A DNA stretch of 64,000 nucleotides from Ahaetulla prasina (lineage: Eukaryota; Chordata; Lepidosauria; Squamata; Colubridae): positions 29,719,020 to 29,783,019 of the forward strand of contig NC_080546.1 of assembly GCF_028640845.1 (NCBI RefSeq), given 5' to 3'. Under the pieces are notes generated by a model that saw only the letters and a list, made by a program, of their open reading frames with translations, made no database searches and had not been told where the DNA came from. Made by a program: the position numbers and the translations under genes. This document shows positions 1-11,080 of the stretch, in pieces. The number at the start of each line of letters is the position of its first letter. Positions within the stretch are counted from its first letter, which is position 1.

Positions 1-329
1 ATAGATTTAAACTTAATGTCAACCGCTTTAATCTAGATTGCAGAAAATATGACTTCTGTAACAGAATCATCAGTGCTTGGAATACTTTACCTGACTCTGT
101 GGTCTCTTCTCATAATCCTAAAAGCTTTAACCAAAAACTTTCTACCATTGACCTCACCCCATTCCTAAGAGGACTATAAGGGGCGTGCATAAGCACACAA
201 ACGTGCCTACCGTTCCTGTCCTATTGTTTTTTCTTTTCTTCTATACCTTTATATACTATATAACCTTTCTGTATGATAGTTACATATATTGTTGTGACAA
301 AATAAATAAATAAATAAAAATAAATAAAT
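1..329 (+). mobile_element. CR1/L3-like LINE, 3' end (family 1)
   Basis: This is the 3' untranslated end of a non-LTR retrotransposon, cut by the window start. It contains the block around 'cctaagaggactataagggg' and ends in an AATA-type tail (about 298-329). The same block recurs on the plus strand at 21600-22162 and inverted at 9741-10948, where the reverse transcriptase is still readable. That copy places the family among CR1/L3-type LINEs. Only the non-coding tail is present here. Confidence 0.75.
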
Positions 330-635
330 GTCATGTAATGACAATGTTGCAACATGAGTTTGACACCCCTGGTATAATCAGTATGTGTTTTCCTAACAAG
401 ACACAAACCCTAGTTTTGAAAAAGCCTCTCCAGTTTAAAAATGCTTTATGGGAGAAGAGAATGATATTTGAAAAAAAAGAAAAGTCTTCTTCAGTTTCTC
501 AGGCCACCACAATAAAGCAAATATTGCAATTCATGTAGACCTTGACTTATGACTGGAATTGAACCCAGAATTATGGTTGTATGTTAGACTGATCATTAAC
601 TGGGTTGCCATATGATTGCGCCTAATTTTATTACC
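330..635. other. Intergenic, nothing recognised
   Basis: AT-rich sequence between two LINE fragments. No gene, RNA or repeat is recognised. A 66-codon ORF crosses it but has no family features and runs out of LINE tail sequence. Confidence 0.5.
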
Positions 636-1135
636 TTTTTTTTTTAATTGAAAAAGTTTTACCAAGATTTACCCCTCCTTCCCCCTCCCCACTCCCCAGC
701 CTCCCCTCTTCCCCCCTCCCTCGCTCTCCCAAACCCCTCCCCCTCCAGACTTCCCTGAACAAAATACAGGGTATTAAATCTAACAATCATAAGCTAAATT
801 ATGCTAACTAACTGTAAACTCCCATACTTCCCTAGAACCTTAACTCTCCTTTTACAAAGAAAAAACATAAACATAATTCTTGTAAACTGTTCATTCAAAA
901 GCTATTTGATATTTCTTAGTCTGGCATATATTTTGAATATAGTCAATCCATCTTCTCCATTCCAATATGTATCTTTCTTGTGAGCAGTCTTTCAGGAATG
1001 CTGAGATTTTCGCCAGCTCTGCTAAGTTTGCAACTTTTAATATCCATTCTTCAATCGTAGGCAAATGTTCCTTCTTCCATTTTATTACCTTTTTTGAAGC
1101 AATAATAAAGCAACCACTGTAGTCATACATAGAAC
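636..1135 (-). mobile_element. L1-type LINE, 3' end with ORF2 C-terminus
   Basis: Read on the minus strand, 891-1130 translates to residues resembling the C-terminus of L1 ORF2, with the characteristic 'PTIEEWILKV' block followed by a Trp- and Tyr-containing helix. Downstream comes a G-rich 3' UTR, seen on the plus strand as the C-rich stretch 671-752. It ends in a poly(A), which is the T-run near 637-648. This order is typical of vertebrate L1. The copy is severely 5' truncated, so no reverse transcriptase or endonuclease domain remains. Confidence 0.65.
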
Positions 1136-1590
1136 ACTACAGTTGTTAAGTCAATCCACAATGTCCGCATTTCTGGAAATAAAGTTTGATTTCTGGCAAA
1201 AAAAAGTTCATAAATTGTGGTCGTGTGATCACAACACCCTGAAAAAAGGCATTAATACAGGCCAACTGCTGACTGCCCAGATTTCTGTCATGTGACCACA
1301 GGGGGGCAGCTGTTGTAACTTCAAACCCAGGTCATAAGTAGCTCTAGAAAGGTCTGTTTAGTGGTGCTATTCAGCTGGTTCTAGCCGGTTCGGGTGAACC
1401 AGTAGCGGCAGCTGTGGGAGGCTCTGTCCACCCGCCTGGAGGTCATCACGTCCCATTTTTGATGCTCTGTGCATGCGCGCGTGCGCTCCCAATTGCAAAC
1501 TGGTAGCAAAAGTAAGTGAATACCACCCCTGGGTCTGTTGTAATTTCAAAGACTCGCTAAGTGATTGGTCATAAGTTGAAGACTATCTAT
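1136..1590. repeat. Old interspersed repeat (family A) carrying a MITE
   Basis: Phrases such as 'gtggtcgtgtgatcac' and 'ggtcataagttgaagacta' also occur in the repeat split between 5735 and 8085. A hAT-type MITE (1359-1531) sits inside it. The class of the host repeat is not determined. Confidence 0.45.
1359..1531. mobile_element. hAT-type MITE (family 2), 8-bp TSD
   Basis: The element begins TAGTGGTGCTATTCAGC and ends ACCACCCCTG, with related termini in inverted orientation. It is flanked by a perfect 8-bp duplication GGTCTGTT (1351-1358 and 1532-1539). The same family occurs at 7157-7657 and 9339-9488. It has no coding capacity. An 8-bp target duplication and CA(G)NGG termini are features of hAT transposons. 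Confidence 0.8.
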
Positions 1591-4500
1591 GAAAAGAATC
1601 ACACAAATTTTAGTTTCCCAATGCATATAAAAGTTACAGTATGTTTACACTACACAATATAGTCTATCAAATGTGCAATACTATTGTGTCCTTAAAAATG
1701 TATATACTTTAATTTAAAAAGACTTTACAGTATTGCTAAAAAATGCTAAGCCTCATCTGAGCCTTCAGTGAGTTGCAATCTTTTTGCTGGTGGAGGCTCT
1801 TGACAAAAAATGCAATATCTGTGGAATGCAATAAAGCAAAGCACTATAAAATGAGGTGCCTCTCTAGTATATGCTGAACGCTTAAATTAACACCCAATTC
1901 AATGGCAGAGTTACATCTGAAGATGTCAGTTCTAGTGTGACAACGCTAGAGGGAGCAATTCATTCTGAAATATTAGAATTAGTTTAGTTTATAGGAAAGC
2001 TTTCAGGGCTTACAATTTTAAAAAAAATATTATTGAAATAGAGATTTGAGAATGGAGAAAGAGAGAACAGTGATGACCGAAAAAAGCATGGTACCACAGT
2101 ATTTAAAAATGAATGCAATGACATGCATTCATGAAGCACTAAAAATGTCCAGTCCTGAAAAAATATTCTGAAGCTGAAATATTTTACGCTATTATACACT
2201 TTTGGTTTTCTGGATATGCTGGCTGTTGGATTTCCTTTCTCAATACATACGTCTGAAGGACCTGGTTCTGACTGGAACTATATTTTAAACTTAATTTTAA
2301 GAGAGTTGTATCTTAGTAACATTATGGGGCAGCTTTGTATGAAAAGGTTGATTAAATAAAAATAGCCCACCTTGAAAAACAAAATAAATTCCAAATATCT
2401 GACCTTTTTAGCCAACAATAGACTAAAAGTATGTCAACATTTGCTTTCTAGCCTCTATTCAAATGTAAGGCATTTATGACTACTGTAAACATTCATTTAG
2501 GACTGTGGGTGAAGAGACAAGGCCGCAGCTGAGGTAATATGTTGGTTTTACTGTTCAAAATCTTAAATGACTGCTTGTTTTGAGGCAACATTTTCAAGGC
2601 TAATAGTCTGAACAACAGGCCTGTTCTGGTAAAGTTTGAGTCTTAAGGTAATTTAATTACATCAAAGACAACTAAAACTAAATTGTCTGAGTCTTGAATT
2701 TCCCATAAGTAGGGTGATTCTGTACACTATATTTCCCGAAATTTTCAGAAATAACCAGTGTTAAGGTGATATTTTTTCCATTTAGATCTGACTTCTCCTC
2801 ACAAATGGATCTGAAAATATTTACATGGGCTAAAAGCATTAAGGAGCTACATGTAACTAATTTTATATGCCCACATTTTCTATACAAGATAATATATTAA
2901 AATCTTAGGCCTGTAGAAGACACCAGAGGAATTCTTATGCATTATTTTCTTTTGCACTTCAGAAATAAGAACCATGAAGTATGATCTATCACACTGCAAA
3001 GAACAGGAGAAAGGATTTGTCAGGGAAAGAAATAAAGCAGATAGTTTTGTGGAAAAAAAGAAAATTGTCCATGTTAAATTTTTGGATGAAATGAGCTGCT
3101 CCTTCTCTAGCAATCTATTACATGAAAAGAAAGAATCATTTTTTTGGGATAGAGCAGAAATAAAGAGGAGGTGGAAGAGAAAATGGTAGCCCTAGCACTA
3201 ATGGCAGCAGAAAGAGAAGAAGAAAAAAGATTTGCCATGAGCAAATTCCTCCCTTAACAACAGCAGCAAGAAAAGTCTCTTTTTGTTGGCAATACCTTGA
3301 TTTAGGTATAGCTCTAAGTCTTTTCTATATAATAGTGTGACCTGCTTACAAAATGAGCAGCTAAAATAAATTAGGAACATAAAATGTGGTTACAAACAAT
3401 ACTGATCCAGAAAGATCAGTCGCTTGACTAAAAGTAAGGCTGTTTCTTAGGTTCACAACTTTCTTATGTTGATGCTCTTGCTAGGGCAGTCTATAAATCT
3501 AAGGTGTCAGAAGAGGACAATTAATATATGACAATTTGCTTTTTTGCTTTTCCCTTCAGGCAAGAAAGAACAACTAAAGATTCAAGCATTACGATGAAGA
3601 ACATGCAAACTGTATGGCTGAATAAAGTCAAACAAAAGATGGGTCTTTAGAGTGCTTGACTAAAAACATCCAAGCAGTAAAAAGTCAATGGAGATATAGA
3701 TATATATTTGGGGGAAAATATCTTGGATTAAAAACTCTTTTTATCCAGGAAGGCTAGGGAAGCTTAAGACTCTTGGTCTTTGTGGGATTTCAAAATGGGC
3801 CACCCATGAAGAAAGTTGAAGCTGGCAGCTACAGTAGGCCATTACAGTCCAATCTTTTTTTTTTTTTGTCTAAAAAAAATCTTTCTTATATTTCTATCGG
3901 CTTCCCAATGAAAATCAAAACAGACATGAAAGTTACTGTTCTGGTTGATAAGATCTGGAAAAGGGCTAAGGCATAAATCATGTTACATTCTTTAGAAAAT
4001 TGAGAGGGTCCTTTGTGCTCTCTGAGTTTGGTTGTTTTCTTGCAGACATGTCTTTAGCCAAACTAGATAACAACATCAGTGCTAGTAAGGAATGGGGTTT
4101 GCTCTCAATTTATATTCTTGCCCTGTCAATATTGGTGCAAGTGCCCTTGGAAGTTCTTTGGTTGGGCTGTTTACCGTTAGCTTGTTTGGCAGTTCCTTGA
4201 TTGGGGTATTGTTTACTTCTTGGTTGCTAGTTTGATGTTAATCTATGCTCATCTGGGTGCTGATTGCTGGTGAGCAGGTGTTTTGGTCTTTTTGTTCCTT
4301 TTTTGGCTTGTTGATTGTCTCTTGAACAATAGGTAGATGTTGTTTATGTCTACGTGTCTACTGATACCAATTTGTCAGAGTGGTAGGCTATCAGGAATAT
4401 TTGAGCCTTTTTGGACTCAGTCTAAGATGACCACTATTTCCTAGATGAAACTATGGTTAAATCTGTCCATGTGTTGAGAAATTAAAGAATTTTCATCGTG

Positions 4501-5734
4501 CAAATTGGTGTTCATGGATGTGTCCTGCTAGTTTTTAAAAGATTGGAACTACAAATTTCATTTCGTCCAATTGGCCAGTTCCAGTCAGCTTCTTTAATAA
4601 TACAATTGCTCTTACCAAATTTAAATGTATATAAAGAGACAGATGCATTCCTATCAGGATTGAGGCAAAAGCCAGAAAAAAATCACCCACGAATCCAGGT
4701 CAAACAAAATAGGTGCCTTTTACTTCCAGTAGTGAACCAGTGATACTTGTAAGAGGGGCAGATAGAGAGAAATGGTGTCTCTTAAGAGATAAGATTGTGT
4801 ACCCATGGACCTTGATTCAGCAGTTTGAAAAACAATCTAATTTGCTTCTGAATTTTTCTGAGCCATCCCAGCTCAATTTAGTTTGAGCTTTGAACTGATA
4901 TCAGCAAGCCACCCATTAATAGTAACTATTTTCTAGTGAGAGAACTGTGGCACACAAAGTAATAGTACTTTTTATAAGATGATCCTTGCCAAACATTATG
5001 ATGGCTTAAAGCATAGAAATGCAAACTTTTTAGAAGGACTAGTACAGTGTTTTGGTTATTTTTATAACTTTTTTAAAAAAAATATTTTAAAAAAGAGGGA
5101 AGTTCTTGGTTTAAATAAACACTTTCTGAGAGCAATATTGTCAGGCAATTGAGTAAATCTTGAGTTGCTGCACCAAAGCAAGACCCAGCAGGACCGTAAA
5201 AAGTGCACTGGAAGATCTTTCCCCAAGGCAGTGCTGATCTCAGGCTAAGATAGAACTGAAAAGCCTGGCAAAAAGTACTGAAAAGTTGACAAATGTTGGA
5301 GTGAAGACAAGTGAACCTGGCTGACAAAGACAAGGCTGAAGTACCAATGATTGTCCATATCTAAGCCATGCTGGGAAGCTTTTAAATAACCAGACCAGAT
5401 TAGAAGAACTGTTGATGGTCGGGACACTCTGCTCCTTCCTTCTTTCACTTTGTGATATTTGTGACTCATCATGAGTGAGTCACAAGGCTTTGAACCTCTA
5501 GAAATAAGTTCTCATTTTCAGTGTCCGGTTCAAAATCTGAAAATTAAATAATTAGTTTCTGCTTCCAAAACAATACTGGAATCCATTACTTCATGATCTA
5601 GAGAAGGTGACATATAAGAGCTGCTGTTCTCATTCCCTGCCACCACTCCATTTTAGTGTTGTGTTTAACCAGATTAAAAGTTTAACCAGTTTAAAGTACA
5701 ATGTTACAGCTCCAGGAGAAGAACCACAAAGTGG
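1591..5734. other. Single-copy-looking intergenic DNA
   Basis: About 4.1 kb with moderate to high AT content. No protein family, RNA gene or repeat was recognised. All ORFs here are under 90 codons and lack recognisable motifs or splice context. A poly(T) run lies near 3856-3868. Confidence 0.5.
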
Positions 5735-5904
5735 TCATTCAAATTAAAAATAATCCTCATTTTACTACCATTTATTTAGCAACTGTTCAAAGTTGTAATG
5801 GTACCATTCCTCACACTTACAACCATTGCAGCATCCTCATGATCAAAATGTGGGCACTTGGCAACCATATATTTATCAGTGTGATGAATCCTCCGGACAC
5901 TTCC

Positions 5905-7156
5905 CCAGATACCTGTTGTGGTCCACCAGTGGCCTGTGGTGCTGGCAGCAGAACTGGACAGTGAGGAGACTGGGCAGGAACATGGGCCAATCCTGGAGTC
6001 TGGGGAAGGCTCGGATGAGGACTCTGCATCAGAGGCAAAGATGGGACCAGGACCAGGGCCAACTGGGAGTTATGTGTGGACTCTGGAGCCTCCAGAGTCG
6101 GACATCAGCAAGGCAGAGGAACAGGGGGAGCCTGTTTCCAGTGTGCACATGCGCAGAGCTGCCAGAAGGCAAGAACAGTTAAAACAAAAGGGGCGACTCA
6201 GGAGTAGGGCTTGGAGATGATTGGCCCCTCCCATAAGACATAAAGGAGGAGCAAAGGCATGTGAGCCTTTGCAGGAAGCAACTGTTGTTCGTACTGGCCG
6301 GTTTCAAGACTGCAGCTCTGTATTGACTCTGTGTTCCATGTGGCCTTGCAAAGTTAATTTCCAATTGGGCCTTGGCAGCATGTCAAGGGAGAAAAAGGTG
6401 GGTGTTTATCAGACTTATTCCAAAGAACTGTGGCAGACTTCTGTCAGACTCTTTACAATTATTTGGGACTCATCTGTGAATGAACAGATTGGGAATGAAC
6501 AGGCTCTGAATGACAGAATTCACAGCCGTTGAAATAAAAAGAGGGTTTTTTGGGACTCATTGTGTGCTTTTACTGTATCAGGAAGCCTAGGTCAGAACAA
6601 TATCTCTCCAGATGTCAGCTCAGGGAGGATGAGCCAGTTCCTGGCACATGGGGGTGGGGGTTGGTCACTGGTTCCAAGCACCCATCTGAGAGTGATTTGG
6701 CTGAAGCACAGCTGCAGCAGGACAGCCCTGAGGCGTCAGATAGGGAAAATATACAGCTGCAGCCAGTCAGGTATGAGGAAGAGGAACTGCCTTTTGTACC
6801 TGATCCAAGAACACGTGGGGCAGAGAAAAGGCAGGAGCAGCAAAGATCAGGAATATTACTCGCAAGGAGAAAGCCTTTCCCTTCTTGATGGGCTGCACCA
6901 GAATCTGGCTATTTAGTACAGCAGACAGATGGAGGTGATGCTGGAAACAATGTGTTCACTTCCTAGCTGTGTGTTTTTTGGTCGTTGTGATTCCTGCCTT
7001 GCTTTGGATTGGTACCATGCCTTGACTTGGGTCATACCTTATATCTCTTAACTTTTCTTGCCTCGTGAACCCTCTTGTATTGTGGATTTAATTTTGCCTG
7101 GTTGGTTTATTTTGATTGGGAAACTTTCAAGTGCCTTGTGGACTCATTGGCCAAAC
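5905..7156 (+). mobile_element. LTR-like or composite retroelement remnant
   Basis: This is GC-moderate sequence beginning TGTTGTGG with an AATAAA at about 6532, followed by a T/G-rich stretch. That layout resembles the end of an LTR. A second block (6600-7156) with similar composition continues past the MITE to 'attaataaaccc' near 7780. I see no gag, pol or env reading frame, no convincing primer-binding site, and no matching pair of LTRs, so the class remains open. Several 100-codon ORFs in two frames have no recognisable domain. Confidence 0.35.
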
Positions 7157-7657
7157 CAGGGGTGGTATTCACTTACCTTCCAATATCTCAGGGGTATTGC
7201 CACAAAGAAGAGGGAGTCAAACTATTCTCCAAAGCACCTGAGGGTAGAACAAGAAGCAATGGGTGGAAACTAATCAAGGAGAGAAGCAACCTAGAACTAA
7301 GGAGAAATTTCCTGACAGTTAGAACAATCAGTGGAACAACTTGCCTGCAGAAGTTGTGAATGCTCCAACACTGGAAATTTTAAAGAAAATGTTGGATAGC
7401 CACTTGTCTGAAATGGTGTAGGGTTTCCTGCCTGGGCAGGGAGTTGGACTAGAAGAGCTCCAAGGTCCCTTCCAACTCTGATATTATTATTATTATTACC
7501 TTTGCTACCATTGGCAAATGTGAGTGTGCGCATATGCAGAGCATTTCCTGCATGCACAGAGAGTAAAAAATGATGTCAGGGCAGGTAGGCAGAGCCTCCC
7601 ACAGCCGCCACTACTGGTTCGCACGATCTGGATAGAACCGGCTGAATTGCACCACTG
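7157..7657. mobile_element. hAT-type MITE (family 2) interrupted by a CR1 insertion
   Basis: The left end is CAGGGGTGGTATTCACTTAC and the right end is GCTGAATTGCACCACTG. Both match the family-2 element at 1359-1531 in inverted form. A perfect 8-bp duplication GGCCAAAC flanks it (7149-7156 and 7658-7665). The middle is occupied by a CR1 3' fragment (about 7180-7500), and the MITE resumes at 'cctttgctacc'. Confidence 0.8.
7180..7500 (+). mobile_element. CR1 LINE 3' fragment
   Basis: This is the C-terminal and 3' portion of a classic CR1, recognisable by 'ggagttggactagaagagctccaaggtcccttccaactctga' in segments (7439-7482). It ends in an (ATT)n tail at about 7484-7498. The sequence TACCTT lies on both sides as a possible short target duplication. 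It sits inside the hAT MITE and is therefore younger than that MITE. Confidence 0.8.
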
Positions 7658-8085
7658 GGCCAAACGGTATATAAGTCTAAATGCCATTGCTATTGCTCTG
7701 TGGACCAGCATTGGTCTGCTTGTGGCTGGACTTAATTGGGACAGTTCTGGGTTTTCGGTGAAGGGAATTGCTGGGGAATATTAATAAACCCACTAAACAA
7801 CGTTTATGTATGTGTGAGAGAGTGAGCAATACAGCACAATGATCATTGCAGCATCTTGGGGTCATGCGATCACCATTTGTGACCTTCCATCTGGCTTCCG
7901 ATAAACAAAGTCAACGGGGGAAGCAAGATTCACTTAACAACCTCATTATTCATTGAACAATGGTAGTGATTTGCTTAATTGTGGCAAAAGAATTGTAAAA
8001 TGAGACAACTCGCTCAACAACCACATTGCTTAGCAATGGAAATTTTGGTCCATTGTGGTCATACATTGAGGACCATCTATGTGTG

Positions 8086-9338
8086 TAAGTGTAAATGTAA
8101 GTATAAAGGCATGCAGTCTGCTTTTATTCAGTTTCTATACTTTAATCCCGCATCTGCAAATTTGAATAACTGGCTCAACATATCATTTTTATTGGTTTGG
8201 GAATGAACCATATCCTAGGTATATGGATTTTGCTTCTTTATCTTCAACCACCATTTTTTTTATGCCTTCCAAATTGGTGTACTTAAATTGCATCTTGGGA
8301 GACAGTTTATAATGAAAGTGGAATTCTATAACATTATGATAGCTTTACAGCTGAAAAAATCATGGGGATTTCAACCATGATTGCTGAACATCTGTCATGG
8401 GTTTGAAGTGGCTTTTGAATGCTTTCAAACTCCTGAATAATATAACGTGCATGAATGAGTAATATAGACCAGCCTTTCCAGTTTGGCCCCTACGGCAGCT
8501 AGCTGGAAGTTTTGTTGTTGTTCACATCTGGAGGAAAAGCTGCATTATTTTTAATCAGATACCAATTATATAGCTGTAGGCAGACCCTTCACTGACTTCT
8601 ATCAGCCACACATGTAAGATTACTGTCCTGCCAAAGGGGTGCAAAAAACAGGCAGGAAAGAGCTTTTTCAAAATGATGGAATGCGAAGACTTGTTTAGTC
8701 ATTTTCTAGGATGTTCGGAGGTTGTGGTGGCCATGACTGAGCCTTAAGTTCTGCTTCTGTTTTTTTAGGTGTATTGCATGTGTACAGGTCCCATGTATAC
8801 ATTCCACACCCCTAATTTTTTAAACATTCTACGATCAAAATGCTTTCGCCTTTGGCAAAAGAGCAGAACATCTTGTTCTCTGTGCCCTTTATGTGGCAGC
8901 TCCGAAGTCTAGCTTTTCCTCCCTGAATCCCAGCCTCAGACATAACTCTCTTTGCCAGACCTGGATGCAAATCACTCTGACTCCCCCGGGCTGGAGTAGT
9001 TTCCTCGCTTTGGCCTTAAAATCACAGATACGATGACAACCAGGAAAAGAATATGTTGGTTCAAATCCACAAGATTACAAGTGTATTGATGTGATATATT
9101 TTAATGTAAGTGTCATAATCCAAAGAATGTTGACACAAAGATTTTACTAATATAAGTAGGCATCAGGGTCTTCAAGAATTTGGTTTGGAGAGGAAGAGGG
9201 AAGGAACAAAGTTGGTGTGTAATATAAGATAAAATAGATAAGATAACCTTTATTGCATTTTTTTTACTCTGAACACACTGGCACACATTAAAAATGAAAT
9301 TCTGTTGCCCACTCTCAAAAGAATATACCGGTATACAT
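8086..9338. other. Intergenic, mostly unrecognised
   Basis: No gene is recognised. The stretch 9228-9262, with 'gataagataacctttattg', looks like the 3' tail of an inverted retroelement, but I cannot assign a family. The rest looks single copy. Confidence 0.4.
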
Positions 9339-9488
9339 CAGTGGTGAGTTGCTACCGGTTTGCCCTGGATTGGGTGAACCAGTAGCAGCGGCAGGAGGCT
9401 CAGCCTGCCCACCTGGACGCTTCTGGCAGAAGCATCATGTGCGCGCGCCCATGAGTGAACCAGTAGTGATGGTAGAAACCCACCCCTG
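9339..9488. mobile_element. hAT-type MITE (family 2), 8-bp TSD
   Basis: It starts CAGTGGTGAGTTGCTACCGG and ends ACCCACCCCTG, with a perfect duplication GTATACAT at 9331-9338 and 9489-9496. The interior shares the 'gaaccagtagc' and 'cctgcccacctgga' blocks with 1359-1531. It is non-coding. Confidence 0.8.
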
Positions 9489-9509
9489 GTATACATATAC
9501 ACAGACATG

Positions 9510-9566
9510 CACATACATATACACATGCTATACACACACACACACACACACATACATACATACATA
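9510..9566 (+). repeat. (CA)n and (CATA)n microsatellite
   Basis: Alternating CA units grade into CATA units directly before the terminal-inverted-repeat MITE at 9567. Confidence 0.9.
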
Positions 9567-9705
9567 TACCCTGTTTCCCCTAAAATAAGACATCCCCTGA
9601 TAATAAGTCCAATCGGGCTTTTGAGCGCATGGCAATAAGGCCAAGGACTTATTTCAGGGTTCAAAAAAATATAAGACAGGGTCTTATTTTCGGGGAAACA
9701 CGGTA
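9567..9705. mobile_element. MITE with 25-bp inverted ends, TA-flanked
   Basis: The left end TACCCTGTTTCCCCTAAAA and the reverse complement of the right end (TACCGTGTTTCCCCGAAAA) match over about 25 bp, continuing into TAAGAC. The ends begin and finish with TA, which could be the target duplication, as for mariner-like elements. The interior is short and non-coding. The superfamily is not settled from sequence alone. Confidence 0.65.
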
Positions 9706-9740
9706 CATATGCATATGCATATGCATATACATATACATAT

Positions 9741-10948
9741 ATTTATTTTTTTATTTGTTTGTCAAACGTACAGATAACAAGTATAGGTATGAACATAAAC
9801 AGAAACAAAGGAAGTAAATACAAATAAATGGGGATAGTAGGACAGGGATGGTAGGCACACTGGTGCACTTATGCACCGCCCCTTTATGGACCTCTTAAGA
9901 ATGGAGTGAGGTCCATGGTAAACAGTTTGAAGTTGAAACTGTGAGGGTTTGAGGCTGTAACAATGGAGTCGGGTAGAGCATTCCAGGCATTGACCACTCT
10001 GTTGCTGAAATCATATTTCCTGCAATAGAGTGAAGTCGTTTACCTTGAGTTTGTATTGTTTGTTTGCCCATGCACTATTGTGGCTAAAACTGAAGAAGTC
10101 ATTGACAGGCAAAACATTGTAGCAGACAATTTTGCGTATTATGCAGGCAGCGCAATTCCAGATTGTCCAAGACCAAAATTTTAAGCCTGGTGGCATAGGG
10201 AATTCTATTGTGAGCAGAGGAGTGGAATACTCTTCTCGTGAAATACTTCTGAACCCGCTCAATCATGTTAATGTCCGAAATACAATGTGGGTTCCGGGCT
10301 GATGAGCTGCATTCAAGAATTGGTCTGACAAAGATTTTGTATGCCTTAGTTAGCAATACAATATTACCAGAGAAGAAACTTCACAAAATTAGGTTAACAA
10401 CTCTTATTGCCTTTTTGGCAATGCTGTTACAGGGGCTTAGATCGTTTGAGATGAGTACTCCTAAATCCTTGATAGAGTAAGGGTCGTCTACAAGATCGTT
10501 TCTGCCCAACTTGTATTTGGTGTTCTGATTTTTATTGCCAATGTGTAGGACAGAAAATGTATTAGTAGAAATTTGGAGTTGCCAATTGTGCAACCATTCT
10601 GACACATAGTCAAGGTCGCTTTGTAGGGCAGCAGTATTGTCAGCAGTGTTAAATAATTTTATGTCATAGGCGAAAAGGACGCAGTTGCTTATAATATGAT
10701 TGCATAGGTCGTTGATATAAAGCAAAAAGAGTGTGGGTCCTAAAACATTGCCTTGTGGGACTCGGTACTTAACTGGTGCCAGATTTGATTGGGCCCTCCC
10801 TATTTTGACTATTTGTTGCCTGTTTCACAGGAACACAGCTTTCCACTTGTGCAGGGATCCGGAGATGCCATAAGAACTTAATTTCAACAGTAGTTTGTCG
10901 TGCACCACTGAATCAAAGGCTTTACAAAAATCTATGTAAATTGCATAT
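9741..10948 (-). mobile_element. CR1/L3-like LINE with reverse transcriptase remnant (family 1)
   Basis: On the minus strand the RT domain starts near 10948 with an 'AFDSVVHDKLLLKL' block, continues to 'PQGNVLGP' and 'LLYINDL', and reaches the catalytic motif near 10660-10690. The expected FADD reads FAYD, with an Asp lost. The C-terminal 'VQKYFTRRVFHSS' block follows at 10100-10260, then the 3' UTR and an (AAAT)n tail near 9741. Several frame breaks and stop codons show a dead, 5'-truncated copy. It shares its 3' UTR with the copies at 1-329 and 21600-22162. Confidence 0.8.
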
Positions 10949-10970
10949 ATATATATATAACCAAAGACCT

Positions 10971-11025
<55 letters not shown>

Positions 11026-11080
11026 TACATATACATATTGCATATATATACATATACATAAACATAAATATACATACATA
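10949..11080 (+). repeat. (AT)n and (AC)n microsatellite block
   Basis: An (AT)n run at the truncated 5' end of the LINE is followed by about 22 AC units (10974-11019) and ATAC/ATAT variants. Confidence 0.9.

Larger units (their letters stand above)
5735..8085 (+). repeat. Repeat family A split by about 1.95 kb of nested elements
   Basis: The left part (about 5735-5880) and right part (about 7840-8085) read as consecutive pieces of one repeat. The left ends with a phrase about 'cacttggcaaccat' and the right resumes with 'gatcattgcagcatcttggggtcatg'. The intervening DNA holds LTR-like retroelement sequence, a hAT MITE and a CR1 fragment. Boundaries are approximate. Confidence 0.5.

Noticed and set aside
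1284..1312. CTCF-like 'ccacaggggggcagctg'
   Set aside because: It lies inside an old dispersed repeat and is only a partial match, so it is weaker than the site at 56537.
10099..10725. Active reverse transcriptase gene
   Set aside because: Frame breaks, missing 5' domains and loss of an Asp from the FADD motif show a dead LINE copy.
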